DNA of 64,000 nt from Ancylobacter sp. WKF20. Lineage in GTDB: Bacteria; Pseudomonadota; Alphaproteobacteria; Rhizobiales; Xanthobacteraceae. The first letter of the stretch is position 1. Each line of letters starts with the position of its first letter. The translations under genes were made by a program, and so were the position numbers. The stretch lies in contig NZ_CP121679.1 in NCBI RefSeq assembly GCF_029760895.1, forward strand, positions 2,866,001 to 2,930,000. Reading direction: 5' to 3'. Of the stretch, positions 55,369 to 64,000 are shown one piece after another. The notes under the pieces are model-generated. The model was not told where the DNA came from and searched no databases. It worked only from the letters and a program-made list of their open reading frames with translations.

Positions 55369-58300
55369 CTACGCCACCGGCCCGGTGGACGCTTCGATAT
55401 TGACCATGAAGGCCTTGAACTCGGGCGTCTCGATATTGGCGTCGCCCACGAAGGGGGTCAGCACATTGGCCGGGAAACCCTTGCGCGCCGCGCCGACGAA
55501 GCCCCAGTGAATGGGGATGCCGACCACGTGGACGGTCTTGCCGTCGATGGCCATCGGCCTGATGCGCTTGGTGACGACCGCCTTGGCGAGGATCTCGCCG
55601 CGCTTCGACCACACCCGGACCCAGCCACCCTTGGTGATGCCCTTCTCCCGCGCCAGTTCCTCGGAAAGCTCGACGAACTGCTCGGGCTGGAGCACCGCGT
55701 TCACGTGGTTGTTCTTGGTCCAGTAGTGGAAGTGCTCGGTGAGCCGGTAGCTGGTCGCCGCATAGGGGAAACCGGGGTCTCCCACATCGGCGAACTGCGC
55801 CCAGTCATCCTTGAACACGCGCGCCACCGGGTTGCCGCGCACCTTGGGCGCGATCACGTTGGCGACCGGGCTCTCGAACGGCTCGTAATGCACCGGGAAC
55901 GGCCCATCCCGCATCATCTTGCGCGCGAACAGGCGTCCGACGCCCTCCGCGTTCATGATGAAGGGCCCCACATCCTGCGGCTTAGCGGTGGGGGCGATAT
56001 CCGGCACGTCGTAGCCGGACCATTTCGCCCCGTCCCATTCGATCAGCTTGCGTGAGGGATCCCACGGCTTGCCGTCGCGGTCGCAGGAGGCGCGGTTGTA
56101 GATGATGCGCCGATTGGCCGGCCAGGCGAACGACCATTTCAGATAGGCGCCGGTATTGTCCGGGTCGGAATTGTCCCGGCGCGCCATCATGTTGCCGGCC
56201 TCGGTCCAGCAGCCGGAATAGATCCAGCAGCCCGCCGCGGTCGAGCCGTCGTCGCGCAGCACGCCGAAGCCGGAGACCTGCTTGCCCGCTTCCAGCACCT
56301 TCTTGGTCGAGTCGTTCGGATCGAACACGTCGGAGATGACGTAGCCGTTCATCTCCTTGGCGAGTTCCTCCGGCGCCGGCTCGCCCGGATCCTTGTAGGG
56401 CCAGTACAGGTTGAGGATCGGGTCGGGGAACGCCCCGCCCTCCTTGCGGTACATGTCCTTCAGCCGCAGATGGATCTGCGCCATGATCCAGGCATCGGTG
56501 CGCGCCTCGCCGGGGGGCGAGCCGCCCGGCCAGTGCCATTGCAGCCAGCGGCCGGAATTGACCAGCGAGCCCTCATCCTCCGCGAAGCAGGTGGTGGGGA
56601 GCTGGAGCACCTCGGTCTGGATGCTGGCCGGGTCGGTCTTGTTGTAGACGCCGTGATCTTCCCAGAAGCGCGCCGTCTCGGTCTGCAGCGGGTCCATGAC
56701 CACGAGCAGCTTGAGCTTGGAGAGCGCCTGCGAGAGCTTGGCCCGGTTGGGGAAGGCCTGGAGCGGGTTGAAGCCCTGGCAGATGTAGATGTTCATCTTG
56801 CCGTTCTTCATCAGCTCGAAGGCGCGCAATATGTCGTAGAAGGCGACATCGAGCTTGGGCAGGTAGTTATAGGCCCAGTCGTTCTGCGCCGTCGCCGCCG
56901 GGCCGTACATGGCCTTCATGAAGCTGACGAAGAACTTCCGGTAGTTCTGCCAGTAGCTCATCTGGTTCGGCCGCAGCGGCTTGAAGCCGCGCGTCGACAT
57001 GTAGGTCGCGATATCCGGCTCCTTCTCCGTCGGCAGGTTCAGATAGCCGGGCAGCATGTTGGACATGAGCCCGATATCGGTCAGCCCCTGGATGTTGGAG
57101 TGGCCGCGCAGCGCGTTCATGCCGCCGCCACGGATGCCGATATTGCCGAGGATGAGCTGCAGCATCGCCATGGTGCGGATGTTCTGCGAGCCCTTGGAGT
57201 GCTGCGTCCAGCCGAGCGCGTACATCGACGTCATCGCCTTGGTGGGCGAGGACGTCTCGGCGATCATCTGCGCGACCTTGAGGAACTTGTCCTTGGGCGT
57301 GCCGCAGATGCGCTCGACCAGCTCGGGCGTGTAGGTCGCGACATGCGCCTTCAGGAGGTTCCAGACGCAGCGCGGGTGCTGCAGCGTCTCGTCCACCACG
57401 GCGAAGCCGTCCGGCCCGATTTCGTACTCCCAGCTGTCCTTCACATAGTCGCGCTTCTCCGGGTCGTAGCCGGTGAACAGCCCGTCCTGATAGGTGAAGC
57501 CCTCCTTCACGATGAAGGACGCGTTGGTGAAGGCCTTGGTGTACTCCCACTGCACCTTGTCGGTCTGCATGCAGTGATTGATCACGCCGAGCAGGAAGGC
57601 GATGTCGGTGCCCTGCCGGATGGGCGCGTAGAAATCCGCCACCGCGGCGGAGCGGGTGAAGCGCGGATCGACGACGATCAGCTTCGCGCCACGTGTGGCC
57701 TTCGCCTCCGTGACCCATTTGAAGCCGCAGGGATGGGCTTCAGCGGCATTGCCGCCCATGATGACGACGAGGTCCGTGTTCCGAATGTCGGTCCACGAAT
57801 TGGTCATTGCGCCACGGCCAAATGTTGGGGCGAGACTCGCCACCGTCGGGCCGTGTCAGACGCGCGCCTGATTGTCGAAAACCAGCATCCCCGTGCTTCG
57901 CACCACCTTATAGGTGGCGAAAGCGGTCTCGTTGGTGGTGGCGGAGGCCGCCAGCATACCGGTCGTGGTCCAGCGGTTGACGGTCACGCCGTCCTTGTTG
58001 GTGGCGACGAAATTGGCGTCGCGATCGTCCTTCATGGCGCGGGCGATCTTGTCGAGCGCCGCCTCCCAGGAGATCGGCTCGAACTTGTCCGAGCCCGCCT
58101 TGCGGATCATCGGCTGGGTGAGCCGCGTCTCGGATTTCACGATGTCGCGCAGCGCCGCGCCTTTGGGGCAGAGCGTGCCGCGATTGGTCGGGTGGTCGGC
58201 GTCGCCCTCGATATGGACGATGTCGGCCTTCTCACCCTTTCGCAGGTCGCCCTTGGAATAGATGATGATGCCGCAGGCGACCGAGCAATAGGTGCAGGTG

Positions 58301-58455
58301 TTGCGGGTCTCGGTGGTGTTGGCGAGATGGAACGGCTTGATATAGGCCGCCACCGCCGCTTCTGCCTCGCTGAAGCCGAAGGCTCCCAGCGTCGTACCCG
58401 CGATCCCCGCTCCCGACGTTTTCAAGAACGTCCGGCGCGAGAGCTCCATATTCAT
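55369..58455 (-). CDS. fdoG: selenocysteine-containing formate dehydrogenase alpha subunit
   Basis: Molybdopterin/tungstopterin catalytic subunit oxidising formate to CO2 in the periplasm. 1028 residues if the TGA at 57858-57856 (codon 200) is read as Sec; the frame is then [24 protein letters not shown], the exact context of bacterial FdnG/FdoG. The Tat signal is [17 protein letters not shown], and the [4Fe-4S] site is CTYCSVACG...[21 protein letters not shown] and other MGD-binding segments follow, and the C-terminal domain ends [17 protein letters not shown] lies before the ATG. A conventional caller would split it into 58455-57856 and 57843-55369. Confidence 0.97.
57808..57858 (-). promoter_or_regulatory. 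SECIS element with UGA-Sec codon
   Basis: Directly after UGA (57858-57856) the mRNA folds as GG-U-GGCG-AGUCU-CGCC-CC. The upper stem is GGCG/CGCC (57841-57838 with 57832-57829), the loop is AGUCU (57837-57833), U57842 is bulged and GG/CC lies below it. The bulged U and the G-U in the loop are the contacts of SelB in the Escherichia coli SECIS, and the loop is identical to that of fdnG as I know it. Confidence 0.92.
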
Positions 58456-58513
58456 GGCGACCCTCCCGAGTTACCTTCCTATCCCCATCGGCCGATAGGG
58501 TAATCCAATCGTC

Positions 58514-58551
58514 AGGCTAGTTTCGAGCGGCTCCAATGTCAAACATTGGAG
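58514..58551 (-). promoter_or_regulatory. predicted fdo promoter with 21-bp palindromic operator
   Basis: Minus strand: TTGACA (58542-58537), 17 bases, TAGCCT (58519-58514). The -35 box lies in a perfect palindrome, CTCCAATGT-n3-ACATTGGAG (58531-58551). A dimeric regulator bound there would control fdoGHI-fdhE-selA-selB-selC. The leader to the fdoG ATG is about 50 bases. Confidence 0.65.
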
Positions 58552-58705
58552 GGGCCGACCTTGGTAGGAAAAGCCGTTGTGTTTCAGTAGGTTCGTGGCA
58601 TACCAGCACCGTCGGCGTGGCTTTTGGCAATGATGCGCCGCACCATCGCACAGGCTATCAATCCGGCGGATTGACGCGGCGAACCGACCGGCGCAGCATC
58701 GCGCC

Positions 58706-59332
58706 GTGTTCGCCTTGAAGGCTCCCGCGTGGCGGGGCGCACTGAAAATCCTGATCGGCCTTGTCCTTGCTTCCCTTGCGTCACTCACGACGGGAGCGAG
58801 CGCGCTCGCCGCGTCCCTGCCCGTGCCCGGAAGCGCGGCGCCGGCCCTCACCCTGCCGAGCCTCGACGGACCGCCGCTGAGCCTTGCTGCGCTGCACGGC
58901 CGGCCGGTGGTGGTTCACTTCTTTGCGACCTGGTGCGAGCCGTGCCGGGAGGAACTTTCCGGCCTGTCCCGCCTCGCCGCGCAGCTCGATCCGGCGACCG
59001 GACCCGTGATTCTGGCGGTCGATGTCGGCGAGGTGCCGGTGCGCGTGCGCCGCTTTCTCGACCGGCAGTTCAAGGGCGCGGGCCTCGGCTTCCCCGTGCT
59101 GATCGACGAGGACCGCGCGCTGAGCCGCGCCTTCGGCGTCACCGTCCTGCCGGCCACCCTGCTGCTCGACCCCGCCCATATCATCCGCCGCACCGCCGAG
59201 GGCCCCATCGACTGGGACCACCCGGACGCCCGCGCGGCGCTGGACCGCCTTTCCACCTCAACAGCCACGCCGGATGCGGCGGCGCTGCCTCCTCTCACCG
59301 ACCGGGAGCCCCCTCATGACCAGCCGTCGTGA
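58706..59332 (+). CDS. TlpA-like exported thioredoxin
   Basis: A 208-residue protein with an N-terminal signal/anchor (ALKILIGLVLASLASLTTGASALAA) and a thioredoxin fold of the TlpA/ResA type: PAPALTLPSLDG-like entry, VVVHFFATWCEPCREELSGL with the CxxC pair, FPVLIDEDRALSRAFGV and the cis-Pro LPATLLLDP. It should act as a periplasmic thiol-disulfide reductant. The GTG start at 58706 follows the divergent fdo promoter region. It overlaps the next gene by 17 bases, so the two are co-translated. Confidence 0.85.
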   Translation: MFALKAPAWRGALKILIGLVLASLASLTTGASALAASLPVPGSAAPALTLPSLDGPPLSLAALHGRPVVVHFFATWCEPCREELSGLSRLAAQLDPATGPVILAVDVGEVPVRVRRFLDRQFKGAGLGFPVLIDEDRALSRAFGVTVLPATLLLDPAHIIRRTAEGPIDWDHPDARAALDRLSTSTATPDAAALPPLTDREPPHDQPS

Positions 59333-60458
59333 TTTCCTGAAAGCCGGCGCCGCGCTCGCCGCCGCGACCACGCTTCCCGCCCACGCCTTCGCTCAAAGCG
59401 CCGCGACCGCGGGCGCCGCGGCGGGCGCCGCGACCTTCGCCCCCTCGCCCGGCAAATGGCGGCAGTTCGAGGTGGTGACGACGCTCGACGTCGCCCCGCT
59501 CGACGGCAAGAGTGGGCCGGCCCAGGCCTGGGTGCCGCTGCCCTCCTACAGCGCCGCCGACTGGTTCAAGCCCGGCGAGAACCGCTGGACCACCAACGCG
59601 GCGAGTGCCACCGTGGTGAAGGATCCCCATTACGGCAGCGACATGCTGCACCTCGTCTGGGCCGCGGGCGAGACCGCGCCCAAGGTCGAGATCATCTCCA
59701 CCTTCGCCACCCGCGACCGCGCCACCGACCTCTCCAAGCCCGGCACCGTCGCCGCCCTCACGCCGGAGGAGCGCTCGCTTTTCCTCAAGGCGACCGACCT
59801 CATCCCCACCGACGGCATCGTCAAGACGACCGCCGACAAGATCACCGCCGGCAAGACGAGCGACCTTGAGAAGTCCCGCGCCATCTATGAATGGGTGGTC
59901 GAGAACACCTACCGCAACGCCGCCACGCGCGGCTGCGGCACGGGCGACATCGCCGCGCTGCTGACCAGCGGCAATCTCGGCGGCAAATGCGCCGATCTCA
60001 ACGCTCTGTTCGTCGGCCTCAACCGCGCCGCCGGCATTCCCGCGCGCGACATCTATGGCATCCGCGTCGCCCCCTCCGCCTTCGGTTACAAGAGCCTCGG
60101 CGCCAATTCGCCGACCATCTCCAAGGCGCAGCATTGCCGCGCCGAGGTGTGGCTGGACGGCTTCGGCTGGGTCGCCACCGATCCGGCGGATGTGCGCAAG
60201 GTCGTGCTGGAGGAACCGCCGGGCAAGAACGCCATGGACGACGCCAAGGTGGTCGCCGCCCGCAAGGCGCTGTTCGGCTCGTGGGAGGGAAACTGGCTCG
60301 CCTATAATGACGGCCACGACATCGCCCTGCCCGGCTCCTCCGGCCCCAAGCTCGGCTTCCTCATGTACCCGCAGGCGGAAGTCGCGAGCCTGCGCCAGGA
60401 CTGCCTCGACCCGGACGCCTTCCGCTACACCATCAAGGCCAGCGAGATCTCGGCGTGA
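59316..60458 (+). CDS. Tat-exported transglutaminase-like protein
   Basis: A 380-residue protein with Tat signal SRRDFLKAGAALAAATTLPAHAFA. The transglutaminase-like core shows YEWVVENTYRNAATRGCG, GNLGGKCADLNALFVGLNRAAGIPARDIYG (catalytic Cys), KAQHCRAEVWLDGFGWVATDPADV (His and Asp). Members of this superfamily are proteases or peptide-linking enzymes; the substrate is unknown. Export by Tat, the FDH route, and its place between a thioredoxin and selD suggest a role near that enzyme, which is inference only. Confidence 0.82.
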   Translation: MTSRRDFLKAGAALAAATTLPAHAFAQSAATAGAAAGAATFAPSPGKWRQFEVVTTLDVAPLDGKSGPAQAWVPLPSYSAADWFKPGENRWTTNAASATVVKDPHYGSDMLHLVWAAGETAPKVEIISTFATRDRATDLSKPGTVAALTPEERSLFLKATDLIPTDGIVKTTADKITAGKTSDLEKSRAIYEWVVENTYRNAATRGCGTGDIAALLTSGNLGGKCADLNALFVGLNRAAGIPARDIYGIRVAPSAFGYKSLGANSPTISKAQHCRAEVWLDGFGWVATDPADVRKVVLEEPPGKNAMDDAKVVAARKALFGSWEGNWLAYNDGHDIALPGSSGPKLGFLMYPQAEVASLRQDCLDPDAFRYTIKASEISA

Positions 60459-60468
60459 TGCCGAGCAT

Positions 60469-60558
60469 CGTCATCCCGGCCGAAGCGCAGCGAAGAGCCG
60501 GGACCGCTCGCCAATTTCATGCGATCCCGGATCGGCTTTCAGCCGTCCGGGATGACGC
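60469..60558. repeat. REP-like element upstream of selD
   Basis: GTCATCCCGGCCGAAGC...GAGCCGGGACCGCTCG then GCGATCCCGGATCGGC...CCGTCCGGGATGACGCC: two convergent palindromic units of the same family, ending 18 bases before the selD ATG. Confidence 0.75.
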
Positions 60559-60576
60559 CTTGCAGAGGTAGACGAC

Positions 60577-61641
60577 ATGCTCGACAAGCCGACCGACACC
60601 CCCGCCCCGTTCCGCCTCACCAGCCTCGCCCATGGCGGGGGCTGTGGCTGCAAGCTGGCGCCGTCGGTGCTGCGCGAATTGCTGGCCGAACAGCCGGCGG
60701 CGGGGGCGTTCACCCAGCTCCTCGTCGGCACCGAGACCGGCGACGACGCGGCGGTGTGGCAGCTGGATGACGAGACCTGCCTCATCGCCACCACCGACTT
60801 CTTCATGCCGATGGTGGACGATCCCTTCACCTTCGGCCGCATCGCCGCGACCAACGCGATTTCCGATGTCTACGCTATGGGCGGCAAGCCGCTGCTGGCG
60901 CTGGCGATCCTCGGCATGCCGCTCGGCAAGCTCGATCCCGCGCTGGTGCGCGAGATCCTCAAGGGCGGCGCCTCCATCGCCACCGAGGCGGGCATCCCCA
61001 TCGCCGGCGGGCATTCCATCGATTCCCCCGAGCCGATCTATGGCCTCGCCGTCATCGGCACCGCCCACCCCTCTCACATCCGCCGCAACAGCACGGCGAA
61101 GGCTGGGGACGCGCTGATCCTGACCAAGCCGCTCGGCGTCGGCATCTATTCGGCCGCCTTCAAGAAGGAGGCGCTGTCGCCGGCCGCCTATGCCGAGATG
61201 GTCGGCGCGATGACGCAGCTCAACAAGGTCGGCACGGCGCTCGGCCGGGACAGCGATGTTCACGCCGTCACCGATGTCACCGGCTTCGGTATTCTCGGCC
61301 ATGGGCTGGAAGTGGCGCGCGGCGCCGGGCTGCGGCTGGAGATCGAGGCGGCCGCCCTGCCCTTCCTCGATGAGGCCCCCGCGCTGGCGCAGGCCGGCTT
61401 CGTCACCGGCGCCTCGCACCGCAACTGGGCGAGCTATGGCGAGGGCGTGACGCTCCCCGCCGGCCTGCCAGAGTCGCAGCGCCATCTGCTCACCGATCCG
61501 CAAACCGCTGGTGGCCTGCTCGTCGCCTGCGCGCCCGACGCCGCCCCGCGCCTTCTCGCCCAGATCCGGGCGGAAGGTTTTTCCCGCGCGGCGATCATCG
61601 GGCAGGCGAGTGCGGGCGAGCCCGGCATCACCGTGCGCTAA
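60577..61641 (+). CDS. selD: selenide, water dikinase (selenophosphate synthetase)
   Basis: Makes selenophosphate, the selenium donor for SelA, from selenide and ATP. The N-terminal [10 protein letters not shown] has the active-site Cys (not Sec) and Lys. [59 protein letters not shown] and the C-terminal [21 protein letters not shown] and [14 protein letters not shown] complete the family pattern. 354 residues. No ybbB (2-selenouridine) gene lies in the window, so Sec synthesis is the visible use. Confidence 0.97.
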   Translation: MLDKPTDTPAPFRLTSLAHGGGCGCKLAPSVLRELLAEQPAAGAFTQLLVGTETGDDAAVWQLDDETCLIATTDFFMPMVDDPFTFGRIAATNAISDVYAMGGKPLLALAILGMPLGKLDPALVREILKGGASIATEAGIPIAGGHSIDSPEPIYGLAVIGTAHPSHIRRNSTAKAGDALILTKPLGVGIYSAAFKKEALSPAAYAEMVGAMTQLNKVGTALGRDSDVHAVTDVTGFGILGHGLEVARGAGLRLEIEAAALPFLDEAPALAQAGFVTGASHRNWASYGEGVTLPAGLPESQRHLLTDPQTAGGLLVACAPDAAPRLLAQIRAEGFSRAAIIGQASAGEPGITVR

Positions 61642-61646
61642 AGCGT

Positions 61647-62543
61647 TCAGCCGATCCGTTCGCTGAGGAAATCGACGAAGGCGCGGATGCGGGCGGCGAG
61701 ATAATCGTGCCCCACGAACACCGCATGCAGCAGCTCGATGTCGCCGCCGTTGAACTCTTCCAGCACCGGCACCAGCCGCCCCGCCGCGATGTCCGCCTCC
61801 GCCACATAGCGGGCGATGCGGGCAAGGCCGAGGCCGTCCAGCGCGAGGCGGCGCACCATGGCGCCGCTATTGCCCTCGAGATTGCCGGTGACGGTGAGCG
61901 CGTAGCTCTCCCCGCTCGACGGGTCGCGGAACGGCCAGTCATCCATCGAGCGGCGGAAATTGAAGCGCAGGCAATTATGCGTGGCGAGATCGGCCGGGGT
62001 GCGCGGCGTGCCGTGCCGCGCCAGATAGGACGGCGCGGCGACGATGACGCGCCGGCTCTCCAATATCTTGCGCGCCATCAGCGTGGAATCGCGCATTGGC
62101 CCGGCACGCAGGGCGATGTCGGCGCGCTCGGTCACCAGATCGATCACCTCGTCGGTGAGGGACAGGTCAAGCTGCACCTGCGGGTAGCGTCCGAGAAATT
62201 CCGGCACCAGCGGCACGAGGCACTGCTCGCCGAAGCCGACCGTAGCGCTGACCCTAAGCCGCCCGCGCGGGGTGGCGGCGGCACCGGCGGCGACGACGCG
62301 CTCCGCCTCGTCGATCTCGCCGAGAATGCGCCGCGCCCGCGCCGCATAGGCCTCGCCTTCCGGGGTCAGCGTCACCACGCGGGTGGAGCGCACCAGCAGG
62401 CGCGTGCCGAGCCGCTCCTCCAGCCGCGTCACCAGCTTGCTGACGGCGGAAGGCGAAAGGCCGAGCCGGCGCCCGGCGGCGGAGAAGCTGCCGCGCTCGA
62501 CCACCTCGACCAGCACCTGCATCTCGCCCGCGCGGTTATCCAT
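61647..62543 (-). CDS. LysR-family transcriptional regulator
   Basis: A 298-residue regulator. The N-terminal winged helix reads MQVLVEVVERGSFSAAGRRLGLSPSAVSKLVTRLEERLGTRLL, and the effector domain begins RGRLRVSATVGFGEQCLVPLVPEFL. It resembles the CrgA/DsdC-like group common near efflux genes. ATG 62543 fits the family better than the in-frame ATG at 62564. It is divergent from the MFS gene across about 138 bases, and is its likely controller. It converges on selD with 5 bases between the stops. Confidence 0.92.
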   Translation of the reverse strand: MDNRAGEMQVLVEVVERGSFSAAGRRLGLSPSAVSKLVTRLEERLGTRLLVRSTRVVTLTPEGEAYAARARRILGEIDEAERVVAAGAAATPRGRLRVSATVGFGEQCLVPLVPEFLGRYPQVQLDLSLTDEVIDLVTERADIALRAGPMRDSTLMARKILESRRVIVAAPSYLARHGTPRTPADLATHNCLRFNFRRSMDDWPFRDPSSGESYALTVTGNLEGNSGAMVRRLALDGLGLARIARYVAEADIAAGRLVPVLEEFNGGDIELLHAVFVGHDYLAARIRAFVDFLSERIG

Positions 62544-62681
62544 TCGCCCGCCTGTCGCACTCATGAATTCAATTCACAGCCCTTCGTCCGACATCGCGGC
62601 TTATCGCGCAAGTGGCTGGCCCGCATATTGCCGCCAACCCCTTGCACGCGCCGCATCCGTCTGCGGCGCCGGAGACCCCCG

Positions 62682-63863
62682 ATGCCTCTTGCCCTGTTCG
62701 CCCTCACCATCGCCGCCTATGCGATCGGCACCACCGAATTCGTCATTGTCGGCCTGCTGCCCACCGTCGCCGCCGATCTCGCCATCGACCTGCCGCGTGC
62801 CGGGCTGATCGTCAGCGTCTATGCGCTCGGCGTCACCTTCGGCGCGCCCATCCTCACCGCGCTGACCGGCCGCGTGGCGCGCAAGCCCCTGCTGCTCGGG
62901 CTGATGGCGCTGTTCGTCATCGGCAATTCGGCGGCAGCGCTGAGCCCGGGCTACGAGACGCTGCTTGTCGCCCGCGTCGTCTCGGCCTTCGCCCATGGCG
63001 TGTTCTTCTCGGTCGGCGCCACCATCGCCGCCGATCTCGTGCCGGCCGACCGGCGGGCCTCGGCCATCGCGCTGATGTTCATGGGCCTCACCGTCGCCAT
63101 CGTCACCGGCGTGCCGCTCGGCACCTTCATCGGCCAGAACTTTGGCTGGCGCGCCACCTTCTGGGCGGTCGCCGGGCTCGGCGTTGTCGCCTTCCTCGCC
63201 ATCGCGGCGCTGCTGCCGAGCACCCTGTCGCGCGCCGAACCCGCCCGGCTGATCGAACAGTTGCGCGTACTGGGTTCCGGTCGGCTGCTCATCGTCTACG
63301 GCATGACGGCGCTCGGCTATGGCGGCACCTTCGTCGCCTTCACCTATCTCGCCGTCATCCTCGAGCACATCACCGGCTTTTCCAGTGCCAGCGTCAGCCT
63401 GATCCTGGTGCTCTACGGCCTCGCCATTGCGGCGGGCAATCTCGTCGGCGGGCGCATTGCCGACCGTGACCCGGTGAAAGCGCTCACCGTACTGTTTCTC
63501 GCGCAGGCCGGCGTGCTGGCGCTGTTCTCGCTCACCGCCGTCTCGCCCTGGCTGGCGCTGCCGACGCTGGCGGCGCTCGGCTTCCTGTCCTTCGCCAATG
63601 TGCCGGGCCTGCAGATCTATGTGGTCGAGCTCGCCCGCCGCTACCGGCCCGGCGCCGTGGATGTCGCCTCCGCGCTCAACATCGCCGCGTTCAATCTCGG
63701 CATCGCCGTCGGCGCCTGGGTGGGTGGGCGCGTCGTCGCCTCCCCGCTCGGCCTTGGCGCGACGCCCTGGGTCGGCGCGCTGCTGGTGGCCGGCGCGCTC
63801 CTCCTCACCCTGTGGAGCGGCGCGCTCGACCGCCGCGCCCGCCCGGCGGCCTGCCCCGCCTGA
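62682..63863 (+). CDS. MFS transporter, DHA1 (drug/arabinose-type efflux)
   Basis: A 393-residue, twelve-segment major facilitator. The start LALFALTIAAYAIGTTEFVIVGLLPTVAADL and the loop GAPILTALTGRVARKPLLLGLM are typical of the YdhP/AraJ-like DHA1 group exporting drugs, sugars or nucleosides. The substrate is not known. ATG 62682 has GGAG 8 bases upstream. Confidence 0.92.
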   Translation: MPLALFALTIAAYAIGTTEFVIVGLLPTVAADLAIDLPRAGLIVSVYALGVTFGAPILTALTGRVARKPLLLGLMALFVIGNSAAALSPGYETLLVARVVSAFAHGVFFSVGATIAADLVPADRRASAIALMFMGLTVAIVTGVPLGTFIGQNFGWRATFWAVAGLGVVAFLAIAALLPSTLSRAEPARLIEQLRVLGSGRLLIVYGMTALGYGGTFVAFTYLAVILEHITGFSSASVSLILVLYGLAIAAGNLVGGRIADRDPVKALTVLFLAQAGVLALFSLTAVSPWLALPTLAALGFLSFANVPGLQIYVVELARRYRPGAVDVASALNIAAFNLGIAVGAWVGGRVVASPLGLGATPWVGALLVAGALLLTLWSGALDRRARPAACPA

Positions 63864-63903
63864 GGTCCGTCGGCCCTCGCGGCACACTGTGTGAGAACCG
63901 ATA

Positions 63904-63935
63904 ACGGACCGGAGCGACCGCCGGTCCGTGCTGTT
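63904..63935 (+). terminator. terminator after the MFS gene
   Basis: ACGGACCGG-n8-CCGGTCCGT is a perfect 9-bp stem followed by GCTGTTTCTGATTT, 40 bases after the stop. A further small GATTTG...CAAATC stem follows at about 63939-63959. The rest to the window end shows nothing recognisable. Confidence 0.65.
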
Positions 63936-64000
63936 TCTGATTTGCTTCGCCGCCAAATCATGCTGTCTGGCCAAGGGCCGGACGGCAATTTGAGGTGGAG

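Noticed and set aside
57844-57858. fdoG as a pseudogene or a pair of split genes
   Set aside because: The frame is unbroken apart from one TGA at the known Sec position, a SECIS hairpin follows, and all Sec genes are adjacent.
56470-58503. 677-codon plus-strand open frame opposite fdoG
   Set aside because: Antisense shadow of fdoG; it ends beyond the fdo leader and has no ribosome site or domain.

Overview
The window comes from a high-GC alphaproteobacterium, most likely a member of Hyphomicrobiales near Xanthobacteraceae (Ancylobacter/Starkeya-like). That placement is inferred from FtsZ with its long C-terminal linker, the split alpha-type transhydrogenase, the BcsN-type cellulose locus, the alphaproteobacterial class-A RNase P RNA and the many 'GTCATCCCGG...' palindromic repeats. 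No phage, insertion sequence, CRISPR array or plasmid function was seen. Apart from the left edge, which cuts lpxC, all genes look complete.

Region 1 (1-24.7 kb, minus strand) is the division and cell wall (dcw) cluster, transcribed right to left: mraZ, rsmH, ftsL, ftsI, murE, murF, mraY, [break], murD, [break], ftsW, murG, murC, murB, ddl, ftsQ, ftsA, ftsZ, lpxC. Several neighbours overlap by GTGA or ATGA. Two insertions split the cluster. One is 2.3 kb between mraY and murD, holding a plus-strand metallo-beta-lactamase-fold gene and 1.3 kb of palindromic repeats around a possible structured RNA. The other is an ethanolamine-type permease between murD and ftsW. Upstream of mraZ a 10-bp-periodic TGGG array, read on the strand opposite to mraZ, lies over a predicted -35/-10 promoter. 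It is probably the MraZ operator.

Region 2 (24.8-31.7 kb) holds envelope and housekeeping genes: an AmiD-like amidase, a small lytic transglycosylase, an exported alpha/beta-hydrolase divergent from a membrane-bound AraC-type regulator, rnpB, a divergent DapB, and an extensin-like lipoprotein with a Tyr-Pro-rich tail. Region 3 (31.8-39.1 kb) has the pntAA-pntAB-pntB transhydrogenase operon with a 29-bp perfect inverted repeat inside it, pyruvate kinase, a GNAT acetyltransferase and an L,D-transpeptidase lipoprotein.

Region 4 (39.3-49.0 kb) is a cellulose locus: bcsN on the minus strand, divergent from bcsA-bcsB-bcsZ and a periplasmic TPR protein (BcsK-like). No BcsC beta-barrel domain is encoded here.

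Region 5 (49.0-61.6 kb) is the most notable part, a compact selenocysteine island. It carries tRNA-Sec (selC), selB, selA, fdhE and a membrane formate dehydrogenase (gamma, beta, alpha) on the minus strand. The alpha subunit is read through an in-frame UGA at codon 200 followed by a textbook bacterial SECIS hairpin. Divergently, a TlpA-like thioredoxin, a Tat-exported transglutaminase-like protein and selD follow on the plus strand. Together these genes supply every known component for making and inserting Sec, plus one Sec protein that uses it. The selB stop codon lies inside the selC gene. Region 6 (61.6-64 kb) is a LysR regulator divergent from an MFS efflux transporter.
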